NCBI GenBank assembly: GCA_964521425.1
Contig: CAZFRO010000008.1
Coordinates: 1-64,000 of the forward strand
Source: Joyebacterum sp964521425
Lineage (GTDB): Bacteria; Joyebacterota; Joyebacteria; Joyebacterales; Joyebacteraceae
Direction: 5' to 3'
DNA: 64,000 bases
Shown here one piece after another: positions 43,322-51,769 of the stretch (position 1 is the first letter of the stretch; the number at the start of each line of letters is the position of its first letter). Both the position numbers and the translations under genes were made by a program. Below the pieces are notes generated by a model, which was not told the origin of the DNA, made no database searches, and worked only from the letters and a program-made list of their open reading frames with translations.

Positions 43322-43421
43322 GTTGCCTCCGAAACACTCGTCGTTCGATCGATTTCAGGGAATCAAGTAACGTCGACAGGGACCCCTGCCGGAATCCCTG
43401 CCTGACACAGCAATTCAGGTT

Positions 43422-43450
43422 ATCCTAGACAGGCAGAGGCGCCAAGTCAA
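43422..43450 (-). promoter_or_regulatory. Promoter of the rpmF-plsX-fab operon
   Basis: On the minus strand TTGACT (43450-43445), a 17-nt spacer and TAGGAT (43427-43422) are found. The -35 element overlaps the stop codon of the upstream NuoG/GltD gene (TGA at 43449-43447). The leader to rpmF is about 94 nt and contains an imperfect GGCAGGGAnnnnGGCAGGGGTCCC-type repeat. No separate terminator for the upstream gene is visible. Confidence 0.7.
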
Positions 43451-46400
43451 GCCGAAACTCCCACACGCCTTACCACGTGGGCAGCCAGCCCCTTCTCCTC
43501 CGCCAATCGCGAAAAGCCCGATTCTAGAGCATCGGTCCAGCGTGGGTCAAAGAAGACGCCGTAGGTCTCCGCCTCGAAGCCGCCGAGCGTCACAGTCAGC
43601 TCCGCCGTGGTCTGCCCCGTCCACCTCCGGCCGGAAGCAAGCGGCTCATCCGTTGGGAAGTCGATCCACTTCGATGCCCGGGCGAGTTCCAGCCTTACGG
43701 CCGCTGCCACGGGCTCGCTCATCTCCATTCCCAACCGTCCACCAAGCTCACCCAGGAGCGCCAGAGTGTCGCCTCCCGTGCTCACGGCACGAGAGACCGA
43801 CTGAATCCGTCGCTCGCTGTTGGTGCAGGTGCCGTCAGCCTCCGCAAGAGCGCCAAGCGGAAGCACGATATCGGCGAGTGCGCTGGTCGCAGTGGGTACC
43901 GAATCTGCCACGACAAGGAGATCGAGTCCTGAAAGGGCCTTCTGCACCCTCTCGGGATCGCTCGAACCACCCACTGGGTCCTCCCCGACTATCAGCACGG
44001 CCCGGATGGTGCCGGACTCCACGCCTTCGAAGAGCGCTGTTGTATCACTGTAGAGAGGAACCGGTGTCGGCACTCCATACAGTTTCTCAAGGTCCGATCG
44101 CGACTCATCACAGAGCGCCGACGACTGGCCGGGGAGCAACAGCGGATCGAGCCCGACGTCAGTGATGCCCTGTCCGTTTGCCTTCATCCTGAGGAAGAGA
44201 ATGCCGGAACCATCACCGGTCGCCTTGCCGAAAATCGTGGCAAGCGCTATCGCGCCGGCCGCATCACGGTCGGCCGTGGTTTGAGCGAACGACGCCGCAT
44301 TGGCGATCAGCACGCCCTTCTCCGCCGCGGCGAAAGCCTCAGCCGCCGCGCGGATCAGATCGGGCTCGATTCCGGCCGCGGATGCAGCCTTGGCGAGACC
44401 GCCGACGGGAAGCGACGCCAGAAGCTCGTCCAATCCCTTGAGTCCGTACGGAAGGGCATCTACATCCACGACGTCACCCGTGAGGAGGTGATCCACCATG
44501 CCGTTCAGAAGATCACCCAAGGCGTCAGGCCCGATTTGAATCCACGTATCGGCCAGTCGCGCCATGCGCGTCTGCTCCGGCGACACGACGAGGAGCCGGG
44601 CCCCTCTCCGCACTGCGGCTCTTACTGCTATACCCGCGACCGTCTGCTCCTCCGCGATGTCGGAGTCTATGAGCAGGATGACGTCTGCGCCTCTGACATC
44701 ATCATAGGAGGCGGTTGATGCCGCATATCCAAGCGCGTGCCTCAGTGCGCCGAAGACCGTGCTTTCTGACGCCGTGCCGAATGAGCCCACGTTGGGGGTA
44801 CCCAGACCGGCTCTGGCCAGCTTCTGCAGTTGATAGGCCTCCTCGTTCGTCAGACGAGGTGAGCCGAAGACCGCCGTGGATCCAGGCCCCGAAGTCCGGG
44901 ACGCACCCATGAGGCCGTCTGCTGCCCGGTCAAGCGCCTCAGACAAACTTGCATCTTCGACATCGGTGCCCTTGCGCACGAGTGGTCGCGTGATACGCTC
45001 CCCCTCGTACAGCGCACGGAAGCCGAATCTCCCGCGAACACAGAGCTTCCCTTCATTGACGCCCGCCTCTGAAGGCGTGACCGAGACAGGATCCCCGGCA
45101 ATCGTGTTGAGGCTCACGGCACATCCGGTTCCACAGAAACCACAGATCGAATTCGTGGTCTTGAGATCCCACGGCCCCGGCTTGATCGCAAGAGGCCTCT
45201 CGGAGATCCCTGCCGTAGGACACGTCGTGACGCACTGCCCACACGACTCGCACTCGGTCGAAGCCAGGGGCAAGTCCAGGCTCGGTTTCATCTGGACGCC
45301 GAATCCACGCCTCAGGAAACCGAGGGCCGATGCCCCCTCCACAACGTCGCACATGCGTATGCAGCGGCCGCACATGATGCACTTCTCGGGTTCGATGCGA
45401 ATGAACGGGTGCCGCTCGTCGGGTAGATCGTCGACCATTTCACCTGGAAACAGGTGGGGTCTGACATCGTACTCGGCCGAATGTGTTCTCAGATCACAGG
45501 TGAACGCATCTATGCATCCACACTCGAGACAACGCTTGGTCTCCTCGAGCGCCTGTTCCTCCGTAAACCCAAGGTCCACTTCTTCGAAAGTGTGGATACG
45601 CGTCTCGACTGGAAGCTCAGGCATTTCCTGGCGTTCCTGGGCGGGCACGCTCTCGAGCTCACTCTCCGGGAAGTGATCCCATCGTTCCTTCTGAGCATTG
45701 AAGAAAGGAGGTAGATTGTCGATCTTGCCACCGCTCAGCATCCTGTCGATCGCAGCCGCTGCTCTGCCGCCATGTGCGATCGCCTCGATAGCGGTCGCCG
45801 CACCGTTCACAACATCGCCCCCGGCAAAGACGCCCTCAACCGATGTTGTGCACGTCTTCTCGTCTGCAACGATGGTGCCCCAGCGCGTCAGTTCGAGCCC
45901 GGCCTCCAGGGACTTGGGATCGCTCTCGATTGTCGATTGGATGCAGTCGAGATCCGGGACCTGCCCGATCGCGGCGATCACGTTGTCAACAGGGATGATC
46001 TCCTCAGAACCCTCTATCGGAACGGGACGCCTGCGCCCGCTCTCGTCGGGCTCGCCGAGTTCCATGCGGATGTACTCCAGCCGCTCACACTTCCCGTCTC
46101 CCTCTATCTTGGATGGCGCAGCAAGGAAGTGCATCTCGACGCCCTCGTGCTCGGCGGCATCGACCTCGACCTCCCACGCCGGCATCTCCTTGCGCGACCT
46201 GCGGTAGACGATGGTCACCCTCTCGGCGCCGAGACGAAGGCACGTCCGCGCCGCATCGACGGCCGTGTTCCCGCCACCGATGATGGCGACGCTCTTGCCT
46301 ATCGTAACCTTCTCCCCGAGACCCATCTTCTTAAGGAAGTCAGTACCTGCCCAGACGCCTTCGAGGTCCTCTCCGTCGATACGCATCTTGCGGCTTCCCA

Positions 46401-47268
46401 TCGCACCCAGTCCGAGGAAGACCGCGTCGAATCCCTTGTCGAAGAGGTCCTTCAGCACGAAGTCACATCCGAGAGCCTTGCCGTATTCTATGGTCACACC
46501 GAGCCCGGTAATGAGCCCGATCTCATCGTCCAGAGTGTCCTTCGGCAGCCTGTACTCCGGGATGCCGTAGCGGAGCATTCCTCCCGCGGCCGGAAGCGCC
46601 TCGAAGATCGTAACCGCGTGGCCCTTCTGGGCGAGGTAGTACGCGGCCGTGAGACTGCCCGGACCTGCTCCCACCATGGCGACCCTCTTCCCCGTCGGCG
46701 GCGCGACCGGGGGCGAGAACGGTCCCGGCTGCTCGATGTCCCAGTCGGCGGCGAACCGCTTCAGGAAATCAATGCAGACCGGTCCCTCCATGGCGTTCCT
46801 GCGGCACTCGTCCTCACACGGCCTGGTGCAGACGCGGCCGATCGACAGAGGGAATGGATTCACCTCTTTGACGAGCTTCGTCGCGTCGCGGTACTTCTTC
46901 TTCGCGATGAGAGCGATGTAGCCCTGGACGTCGACACTCGCGGGGCACGCCACCTGACACGGAGCGATGCAGTCACCCCGGTGATTGGACATGAGGAGTT
47001 CGAGCGCCATGCGCCGCACGGCGCGCACGTCCTCCGTGTTCGTCCATATCTTCATCCCCTCCGCCACCCGCGTTCCACACGACGGTATGTAGCGCTTCAT
47101 GCCTTCCAGCTTCACCGCGCAGACCCAGCAGGATGTGAAAGGCTCGAGCTGTTCGTCGTGGCACAACGTCGGTATCTCAATCCCATTCTGCCTCGCGGCC
47201 TCAAGGATCGTGATGCCGTGCTCGACCTGCACTTCCTTCCCGTCAAGGGAGACAGTTACCAGTGCCAC
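43447..47268 (-). CDS. Giant NuoG/GltD fusion oxidoreductase subunit
   Basis: The product is 1273 residues. Domains in order: [2Fe-2S] ferredoxin (Cys 36, 47, 50, 64); a GltD-type Fe-S region (Cys 100, 104, 108, 147, 151, 155); an FAD/NAD(P)H module with 'RVAMVGAGPGSLTAAYYLAQ' (about 195) and 'IIGGGNTAVDAARTCLRLGA' with 'YRRSRKEMPA'; two [4Fe-4S] motifs around 620-690 (CIMCGRCIRMC and CESCGQCVTTC); then a molybdopterin-oxidoreductase-like region beginning CGFCGTGC...C. The place where formate dehydrogenases carry Cys or Sec reads 'NVGSFGTASES', with no ligand, as in NuoG. GTG 47268 is chosen (AGAGGGAAC upstream). With the NuoE and NuoF neighbours this is likely a soluble NAD(P)H/ferredoxin oxidoreductase. 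Confidence 0.85.
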   Translation of the reverse strand: MALVTVSLDGKEVQVEHGITILEAARQNGIEIPTLCHDEQLEPFTSCWVCAVKLEGMKRYIPSCGTRVAEGMKIWTNTEDVRAVRRMALELLMSNHRGDCIAPCQVACPASVDVQGYIALIAKKKYRDATKLVKEVNPFPLSIGRVCTRPCEDECRRNAMEGPVCIDFLKRFAADWDIEQPGPFSPPVAPPTGKRVAMVGAGPGSLTAAYYLAQKGHAVTIFEALPAAGGMLRYGIPEYRLPKDTLDDEIGLITGLGVTIEYGKALGCDFVLKDLFDKGFDAVFLGLGAMGSRKMRIDGEDLEGVWAGTDFLKKMGLGEKVTIGKSVAIIGGGNTAVDAARTCLRLGAERVTIVYRRSRKEMPAWEVEVDAAEHEGVEMHFLAAPSKIEGDGKCERLEYIRMELGEPDESGRRRPVPIEGSEEIIPVDNVIAAIGQVPDLDCIQSTIESDPKSLEAGLELTRWGTIVADEKTCTTSVEGVFAGGDVVNGAATAIEAIAHGGRAAAAIDRMLSGGKIDNLPPFFNAQKERWDHFPESELESVPAQERQEMPELPVETRIHTFEEVDLGFTEEQALEETKRCLECGCIDAFTCDLRTHSAEYDVRPHLFPGEMVDDLPDERHPFIRIEPEKCIMCGRCIRMCDVVEGASALGFLRRGFGVQMKPSLDLPLASTECESCGQCVTTCPTAGISERPLAIKPGPWDLKTTNSICGFCGTGCAVSLNTIAGDPVSVTPSEAGVNEGKLCVRGRFGFRALYEGERITRPLVRKGTDVEDASLSEALDRAADGLMGASRTSGPGSTAVFGSPRLTNEEAYQLQKLARAGLGTPNVGSFGTASESTVFGALRHALGYAASTASYDDVRGADVILLIDSDIAEEQTVAGIAVRAAVRRGARLLVVSPEQTRMARLADTWIQIGPDALGDLLNGMVDHLLTGDVVDVDALPYGLKGLDELLASLPVGGLAKAASAAGIEPDLIRAAAEAFAAAEKGVLIANAASFAQTTADRDAAGAIALATIFGKATGDGSGILFLRMKANGQGITDVGLDPLLLPGQSSALCDESRSDLEKLYGVPTPVPLYSDTTALFEGVESGTIRAVLIVGEDPVGGSSDPERVQKALSGLDLLVVADSVPTATSALADIVLPLGALAEADGTCTNSERRIQSVSRAVSTGGDTLALLGELGGRLGMEMSEPVAAAVRLELARASKWIDFPTDEPLASGRRWTGQTTAELTVTLGGFEAETYGVFFDPRWTDALESGFSRLAEEKGLAAHVVRRVGVSA

Positions 47269-47307
47269 GTTGTTCCCTCTCTTATAGAGCCCTGGAGCTC
47301 GAAGTCC

Positions 47308-47409
47308 GTCAATCCGGGCTAGCGGCCCGGAATTAGTCAATCCGGGCTAGCGGCCCGGAATTAGTCAATCCGGGCTAGCGGCCCGGAATTAGTCAATCCG
47401 GGCTAGCGG
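47308..47409. repeat. 28-bp tandem repeat with perfect dyad between nuoF-like and nuoG-like genes
   Basis: Three full 28-bp units (47308-47335, 47336-47363, 47364-47391) and an 18-bp partial unit (47392-47409) share the core TCCGGGCTAGCGGCCCGGA, a 7-bp inverted repeat around TAGCG. The partial unit overlaps the stop codon of the NuoF-like gene (TAG at 47405-47403), so the array seems to have grown from the gene end. On the minus strand it would place a row of stable hairpins in the mRNA before the next start codon. Confidence 0.9.
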
Positions 47410-49190
47410 ACAGTGATCGCGTCAAACTTGCACACCTGCCTGCACGCGTCGCAGCCCGTGCAGAGGTCATTGTCTATCGTGTGCGCTTCCTTCTTCTCGC
47501 CGCTCACTGCACCCACCGGGCACGCCTTGGTGCACAGCGTACAGCCTATGCAGTTCTCTGCGACGACTTCGTAGGTCAGAAGCGCCTTGCAGGCGAGCGC
47601 CGGACAGCGCTTCTCCTGGATGTGCGCCTCGTACTCGTCCCTGAAGTACTTGATCGTCGTGAGGACCGGGTTCGGTGCGCTCTGGCCAAGTCCGCAGAGC
47701 GACGAACTCACTATTCTCTCACCTAGCTCCTCCAGGAGCTCGATGTCGCCCTCCTGTCCCTCTCCGGCACAGATGCGCTCGAGGATCTCGAGCATCCGCT
47801 TGGTGCCTATCCGGCAGAACGTGCACTTGCCGCAGCTCTCGTCCTGCGTGAAGTTCAGGAAGAACCGTGCGATGTCCACCATGCAAGTCGAGTCGTCCAT
47901 GACGACCATGCCGCCCGAGCCCATTATGGCGCCCGTCTTCGTCACCGACTCATAATCGACCTGGATGTCGATGAACTCCTCCGGGATGCAGCCACCGGAC
48001 GGTCCACCAAGCTGCACGGCCTTGAACGTCCGCCCCTGGGGCACACCGCCGCCGATGTCGAAGATGATATCTCTCAAGCGAATACCCATCGGAACTTCGA
48101 CAAGTCCGCCGCGGACGATCTTCCCTGCGAGCGCGAAGACCTTCGTCCCCTTGCTGGTCTCCGTGCCGTAGTTCGCGTACGCCTCGGCGCCGTTTGAGAT
48201 GATCCACGCGATGTTCGCATACGTCTCGACGTTGTTGATGTTGGTCGGCTTGCCCCAGAGCCCCTTGGCAGCGGGATACGGCGGCCGCAGTTTCGGCATG
48301 CCTCTCTGGCCCTCTATGGATGCGATGAGGGCCGTCTCCTCGCCACAGACGAAAGCTCCGGCGCCTTCCTTTATCTTCACTTTGAAACCGAACCCGCTTC
48401 CCAGAATATCGCTGCCAAGGAAACCTCGCTCGGTGGCATCGGCAATGGCAATCTCGAGACGCTTGATGGCAAGAGGGTACTCAGCGCGAACGTAGAAGTA
48501 GCCCTCGCTGGCTCCGATGGCATATGCTGCGATCACGAGCCCCTCGAGGACCGAATGCGGATCGCCCTCAAGAATGCTCCTGTCCATGAAGGCGCCGGGG
48601 TCTCCCTCGTCGGCGTTGACTATGACGTACTTCATGTCTCCCGGCTGCTGGCTGGCCAGACCCCACTTCACGCCTGTCGGGAAGCCGGCTCCGCCGCGCC
48701 CCCTCAGACCGGAGTCCTTGATCACCGAGATCACCTCATCGGGCGACATGGACTTGAGCACAGTCGCGAGGGCACTGTAACCGCCGGCATCCACGTAGTC
48801 GTTGATCGACTCGGGATCGATGCTCCCTGCGTTCCTCAGGACTATCCGCTCCTGTGGCGCCAGATACGCATCGTCCGGAAGCTCCCGACCGTCGGAGTGG
48901 ACCAGCCACTCCTCGACCGGCTTGCCGCCGACCACGTGTTCCTCTATGATGCGCTCGACGTACTCAGTGGTGACACCGCCGTACGTCGTCTTTCCAAGTC
49001 CGGGAACAGCCACATCCACGAGCGGCTCTCTGTAGCACATCCCGACACAGCCTGTGCGCTTGAGCTCGACGTCGATTCCCGTACCCTCAAGCTTCTGCTG
49101 GAAGGTCTCATAGACATCCCGAGCCCCGGCGGCAATCCCGCAACTCGAGAGACCGACCGTTATCTCAGCAACCACGCCCGAAGTAGCCAT
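47403..49190 (-). CDS. NuoF/HydB-like NADH-binding diaphorase subunit
   Basis: This 595-residue subunit has an N-terminal thioredoxin-like [2Fe-2S] domain (Cys at about 17, 48, 52). The FMN/NADH core follows ('SGLRGRGGAGFPTGVKWG', 'NADEGDPGAFMDRSILEGDP', 'GAGAFVCGEETALIASIEG', 'NNVETYANI'). A [4Fe-4S] site 'ESCGKCTFCRIGTKRM' and a C-terminal two-cluster ferredoxin domain (CIGCTLCTKAC and CTGCDACRQVC) complete it. This layout is that of HydB/HndC in bifurcating hydrogenases and of NADH-linked formate dehydrogenases, longer than respiratory NuoF. GAGGGA precedes the ATG. It is followed by the tandem dyad repeat and then the NuoG/GltD fusion. Confidence 0.92.
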   Translation of the reverse strand: MATSGVVAEITVGLSSCGIAAGARDVYETFQQKLEGTGIDVELKRTGCVGMCYREPLVDVAVPGLGKTTYGGVTTEYVERIIEEHVVGGKPVEEWLVHSDGRELPDDAYLAPQERIVLRNAGSIDPESINDYVDAGGYSALATVLKSMSPDEVISVIKDSGLRGRGGAGFPTGVKWGLASQQPGDMKYVIVNADEGDPGAFMDRSILEGDPHSVLEGLVIAAYAIGASEGYFYVRAEYPLAIKRLEIAIADATERGFLGSDILGSGFGFKVKIKEGAGAFVCGEETALIASIEGQRGMPKLRPPYPAAKGLWGKPTNINNVETYANIAWIISNGAEAYANYGTETSKGTKVFALAGKIVRGGLVEVPMGIRLRDIIFDIGGGVPQGRTFKAVQLGGPSGGCIPEEFIDIQVDYESVTKTGAIMGSGGMVVMDDSTCMVDIARFFLNFTQDESCGKCTFCRIGTKRMLEILERICAGEGQEGDIELLEELGERIVSSSLCGLGQSAPNPVLTTIKYFRDEYEAHIQEKRCPALACKALLTYEVVAENCIGCTLCTKACPVGAVSGEKKEAHTIDNDLCTGCDACRQVCKFDAITVR

Positions 49191-49286
49191 CTTGTCCCTC
49201 TCCAGACACCCCTGTCACAGGGTGCTCCGTATTACGCTCGTTCTGATTTCGTGTTCGACCGTGCGTTGTCGACCGCCGGCCCAGGT

Positions 49287-49778
49287 CTACTTCCCGTATT
49301 CCCGGACGACCTTCCGCGCCTCGGCGGGCGTCAGGCGGCCGTATGTGTCGTCCGCGATCATGATCACGGGAGCGAGGCTGCAACAACCGATACACGACAC
49401 GGAGTCGACGGTGAACATCCCGTCCTCGGTGGTGCCGCCGTCTTGAACGCCGAGTTCATCGCAGATGGCGTCGGTGATCGCTCCGGCCCCCTGGACGTGA
49501 CAGGCCGTACCCACGCAGACCTTCACGATGTATTTCCCTACTGGATTGAATCTGAACTGCGAGTAGAAACTGGCCACGCCGTAGACGCGAGATGGGGGAA
49601 CACCGAGTGAGTGCCCTATTCTTTCGATCACGCCTATGGGAAGGTACCCGATTCTCGCCTGGGTTTGCTGCAGCACGGGGATAACGCTCCCCGGCGCGTC
49701 CGCGTACTTCCCGGCTATCTCGTCGACGATCGCCAGGTACCCCTTCATCGTCTCCGCCTGAACGGTCGCCTTCTCCAT
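49287..49778 (-). CDS. NuoE/HydC-like [2Fe-2S] subunit
   Basis: This 163-residue thioredoxin-like subunit has the four-Cys pattern CVGTAC and CIGCC that binds one [2Fe-2S] cluster. 'AVLQQTQARIGYLP'-type helix (here PVLQQTQARIGYLP) and 'VYGVASFYSQFRF' are family marks. GGAGGAACG before ATG 49778 decides the start; the 16 upstream codons overlap the ndk end. It partners the NuoF-like protein encoded 97 nt downstream. Confidence 0.92.
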   Translation of the reverse strand: MEKATVQAETMKGYLAIVDEIAGKYADAPGSVIPVLQQTQARIGYLPIGVIERIGHSLGVPPSRVYGVASFYSQFRFNPVGKYIVKVCVGTACHVQGAGAITDAICDELGVQDGGTTEDGMFTVDSVSCIGCCSLAPVIMIADDTYGRLTPAEARKVVREYGK

Positions 49779-49826
49779 CGTTCCTCCGAGTGATTCGGTG
49801 GCGATAAGGCCCATTCCGAGCGCCAC

Positions 49827-50249
49827 CTACCCGGCGAGTGTGCGTGGACAGTCGCCGAAGTGGAAGGCTGATTCATGTTTCACGCGCAAGGGCGCGTCGG
49901 ATGCGTGCACGGCGTTCTCCGTCATGCTCTTGCCGTACCTGCCTCTAATGCTGTCGGGCGTAGCCTTGGCCGGATCGGTCGCTCCTATGAACGCCCTGAG
50001 CGCTGTCACCGCGTCGGGCGATTCCAGCATGACACCGACCGTCATCCCCGATGTGATGAACTCAACCAAGGTCTCAAAGAACGGTTTCCCAACGTGCACG
50101 TCGTAGAACACGTGAGCTTCTTCGACCGTTAGCTTTCGTGATGCGAGGCCGACGATGCGGAAGCCTCCCCGCTCGAGTTCCGCGAGAATCTCCCCCGTGA
50201 GACCGTCACGGACCGCTCGCGGCTTAACCATAAGGAAGGTCCTGTCCAT
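49827..50249 (-). CDS. ndk: Nucleoside diphosphate kinase
   Basis: This 140-residue kinase passes phosphate between nucleoside triphosphates and diphosphates. The phosphorylated His115 is in 'ENAVHASD', preceded by 'GATDPAKATPDSIRGRYG'. The length is normal. The ATG overlaps the korC stop by 1 nt (TGATG), with AGAGGTAAGC upstream. Its place in an operon with succinyl-CoA synthetase suggests it balances GTP and ATP made there. Confidence 0.96.
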   Translation of the reverse strand: MDRTFLMVKPRAVRDGLTGEILAELERGGFRIVGLASRKLTVEEAHVFYDVHVGKPFFETLVEFITSGMTVGVMLESPDAVTALRAFIGATDPAKATPDSIRGRYGKSMTENAVHASDAPLRVKHESAFHFGDCPRTLAG

Positions 50250-50809
50250 CAGCTTACCTCTCCAATCGCGCGCCTGGCGGCTTCCCGCCCGACATCAAGC
50301 GCCCTCTTGTTCACGTCCTCTGTCCCGCTCGGCACACGCGCCAGCACGGTCGCCTCAAGACTCTCCCACTTAACCGCGTTCGAGAGTTCGACGATCGCAC
50401 CGAGTGCAATCACGTTGGCAAAGAGCGCCCTCCCACACTTCTCGATAGCGAGAAGCGTGAACGGTATCCCGATGGCAGAGTCACGGCCGGGATCGTCCAC
50501 GAGATACGAGTCTACAATGAAGAGACCGTCATCCTTGAGAGACTTCCTGTACTCGTCCGCGGATACCTGAGTCATGGCGAGAAGCACGTCGACGCAGGTC
50601 GCCTTCGGATAGTCGATCTCCTCGGCCGAGATAACGACGTCCGTCTTGCTCTTGCCGCCTCTCGCCTCGGGACCGTAGCTCTGTGTCTGCACAGTGTTCT
50701 TGCCGTCGCAGACGGACGCTGCCTCAGCAAGGAGCTTGCCGGCCAGCATCAGCCCCTGCCCGCCCGAACCTGAGAGGCGGATCTCGAATCTGCCACTGTC
50801 TTTCGTCAC
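50249..50809 (-). CDS. korC: 2-oxoglutarate:ferredoxin oxidoreductase gamma subunit
   Basis: This 186-residue subunit has the family start 'RFEIRLSGSGGQGLMLAGKLLAEAA' and 'QTQSYGPEARGGKSKTDVVIS'. GTG 50809 is chosen (AGGA 8-9 nt upstream); earlier codons overlap the intergenic space after korB. It works with KorA, KorB and KorD to convert 2-oxoglutarate, CoA and oxidised ferredoxin to succinyl-CoA, CO2 and reduced ferredoxin, or the reverse. Confidence 0.92.
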   Translation of the reverse strand: MTKDSGRFEIRLSGSGGQGLMLAGKLLAEAASVCDGKNTVQTQSYGPEARGGKSKTDVVISAEEIDYPKATCVDVLLAMTQVSADEYRKSLKDDGLFIVDSYLVDDPGRDSAIGIPFTLLAIEKCGRALFANVIALGAIVELSNAVKWESLEATVLARVPSGTEDVNKRALDVGREAARRAIGEVS

Positions 50810-50860
50810 TTGCGAATCCTCGCGTTGTTGTCGCCGCACTCTTGGCGCACTCAGGCGTGA

Positions 50861-51769
50861 CTACCCGATCCTCGCCTTGAGCTTATCTCCGAGTTCCTCG
50901 TAACTCTCGATCGTCGCCCTGAGCTTCTGATTGACGGTCGAGGAATCTGCCGTCAGATCCCGAGCGAGCTTGTCATAGACATCGATGAACTCGGGCTGGT
51001 CCTTCTCGACGTGAATGCCGCGAACGAGCTTCCCAACGAGTTCATCGTCGGACATATCGTTCGCCTGCTTCACGGTGACCGCGCTTTCCTTCATCCACTT
51101 GAACATGTCGACCGAACCGGAGAACTTGTTGAGTCTTCCATAGCTCGTGTAGCAGTTGCTGATGACCTCAACAACGGAGAACCCGCGGTGCCGGATGGCA
51201 CGCTCGATCAGCTTGTCGAGTTCGCGCACGTGGTAGACCGTCGTGCGCGCTACGAATGTCGCACCGGCCCCGGCTGCAAGCGAGACGACGTCGAACTCGT
51301 ACTCAACGTTGCCGTAGGGAGCGGTCGTCCCTCGCTTGCCGTGAGGCGTGGTCGGCGAGTACTGCCCACCGGTCATCCCGTAGATGTGGTTGTTCACTAT
51401 GATCGCCGTGATATCGATGTTGCGCCTGCAGGCGTGGATGAAGTGGTTGCCTCCGATCGCCACTGCGTCGCCGTCGCCCATTGCAGTGACGACCGTGAGT
51501 TCGGGATTGGCCAGCTTCACGCCCGTGGCGAACCCGAGCGCTCTGCCGTGGGTCGTATGCAGGCTGTTGGTGTCTATGTATGTGGGAAGCCGTCCGGTGC
51601 ACCCGATTCCCGAGATCGTCGCCATCTTGTTCTTCTCGATCCCCATCTCGGAGATCACCCTCGTGAGACTGCTCATCACGACTCCGAGACCACACCCCCC
51701 ACACCACACGGTCGGTAGCTTCTTGAGGGGCTTGAGATAGGTCCTCGCGCGCTCTATTGCCTGGCTCAT
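50861..51769 (-). CDS. korB: 2-oxoglutarate:ferredoxin oxidoreductase beta subunit
   Basis: This 302-residue thiamine diphosphate subunit has 'PTVWCGGCGLGVVMSSL', the Mg/TPP motif 'AMGDGDAVAIGGNHFIHACR', and then 'IIVNNHIYGMTGGQYSPTTP'. The ATG overlaps the korA stop (ATGA) with GGAGGAGATAG upstream. The C-terminal 50 residues are helical and slightly longer than in short KorB proteins. Confidence 0.94.
   Translation of the reverse strand: MSQAIERARTYLKPLKKLPTVWCGGCGLGVVMSSLTRVISEMGIEKNKMATISGIGCTGRLPTYIDTNSLHTTHGRALGFATGVKLANPELTVVTAMGDGDAVAIGGNHFIHACRRNIDITAIIVNNHIYGMTGGQYSPTTPHGKRGTTAPYGNVEYEFDVVSLAAGAGATFVARTTVYHVRELDKLIERAIRHRGFSVVEVISNCYTSYGRLNKFSGSVDMFKWMKESAVTVKQANDMSDDELVGKLVRGIHVEKDQPEFIDVYDKLARDLTADSSTVNQKLRATIESYEELGDKLKARIG

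Noticed and set aside
43447..47268. Selenocysteine-containing formate dehydrogenase
   Set aside because: No in-frame TGA occurs in the coding part, and the active-site ligand position has neither Cys nor Sec.
45772..47322. Plus-strand 516-codon frame
   Set aside because: Antisense shadow of the NuoG/GltD fusion, without domains or a ribosome site.
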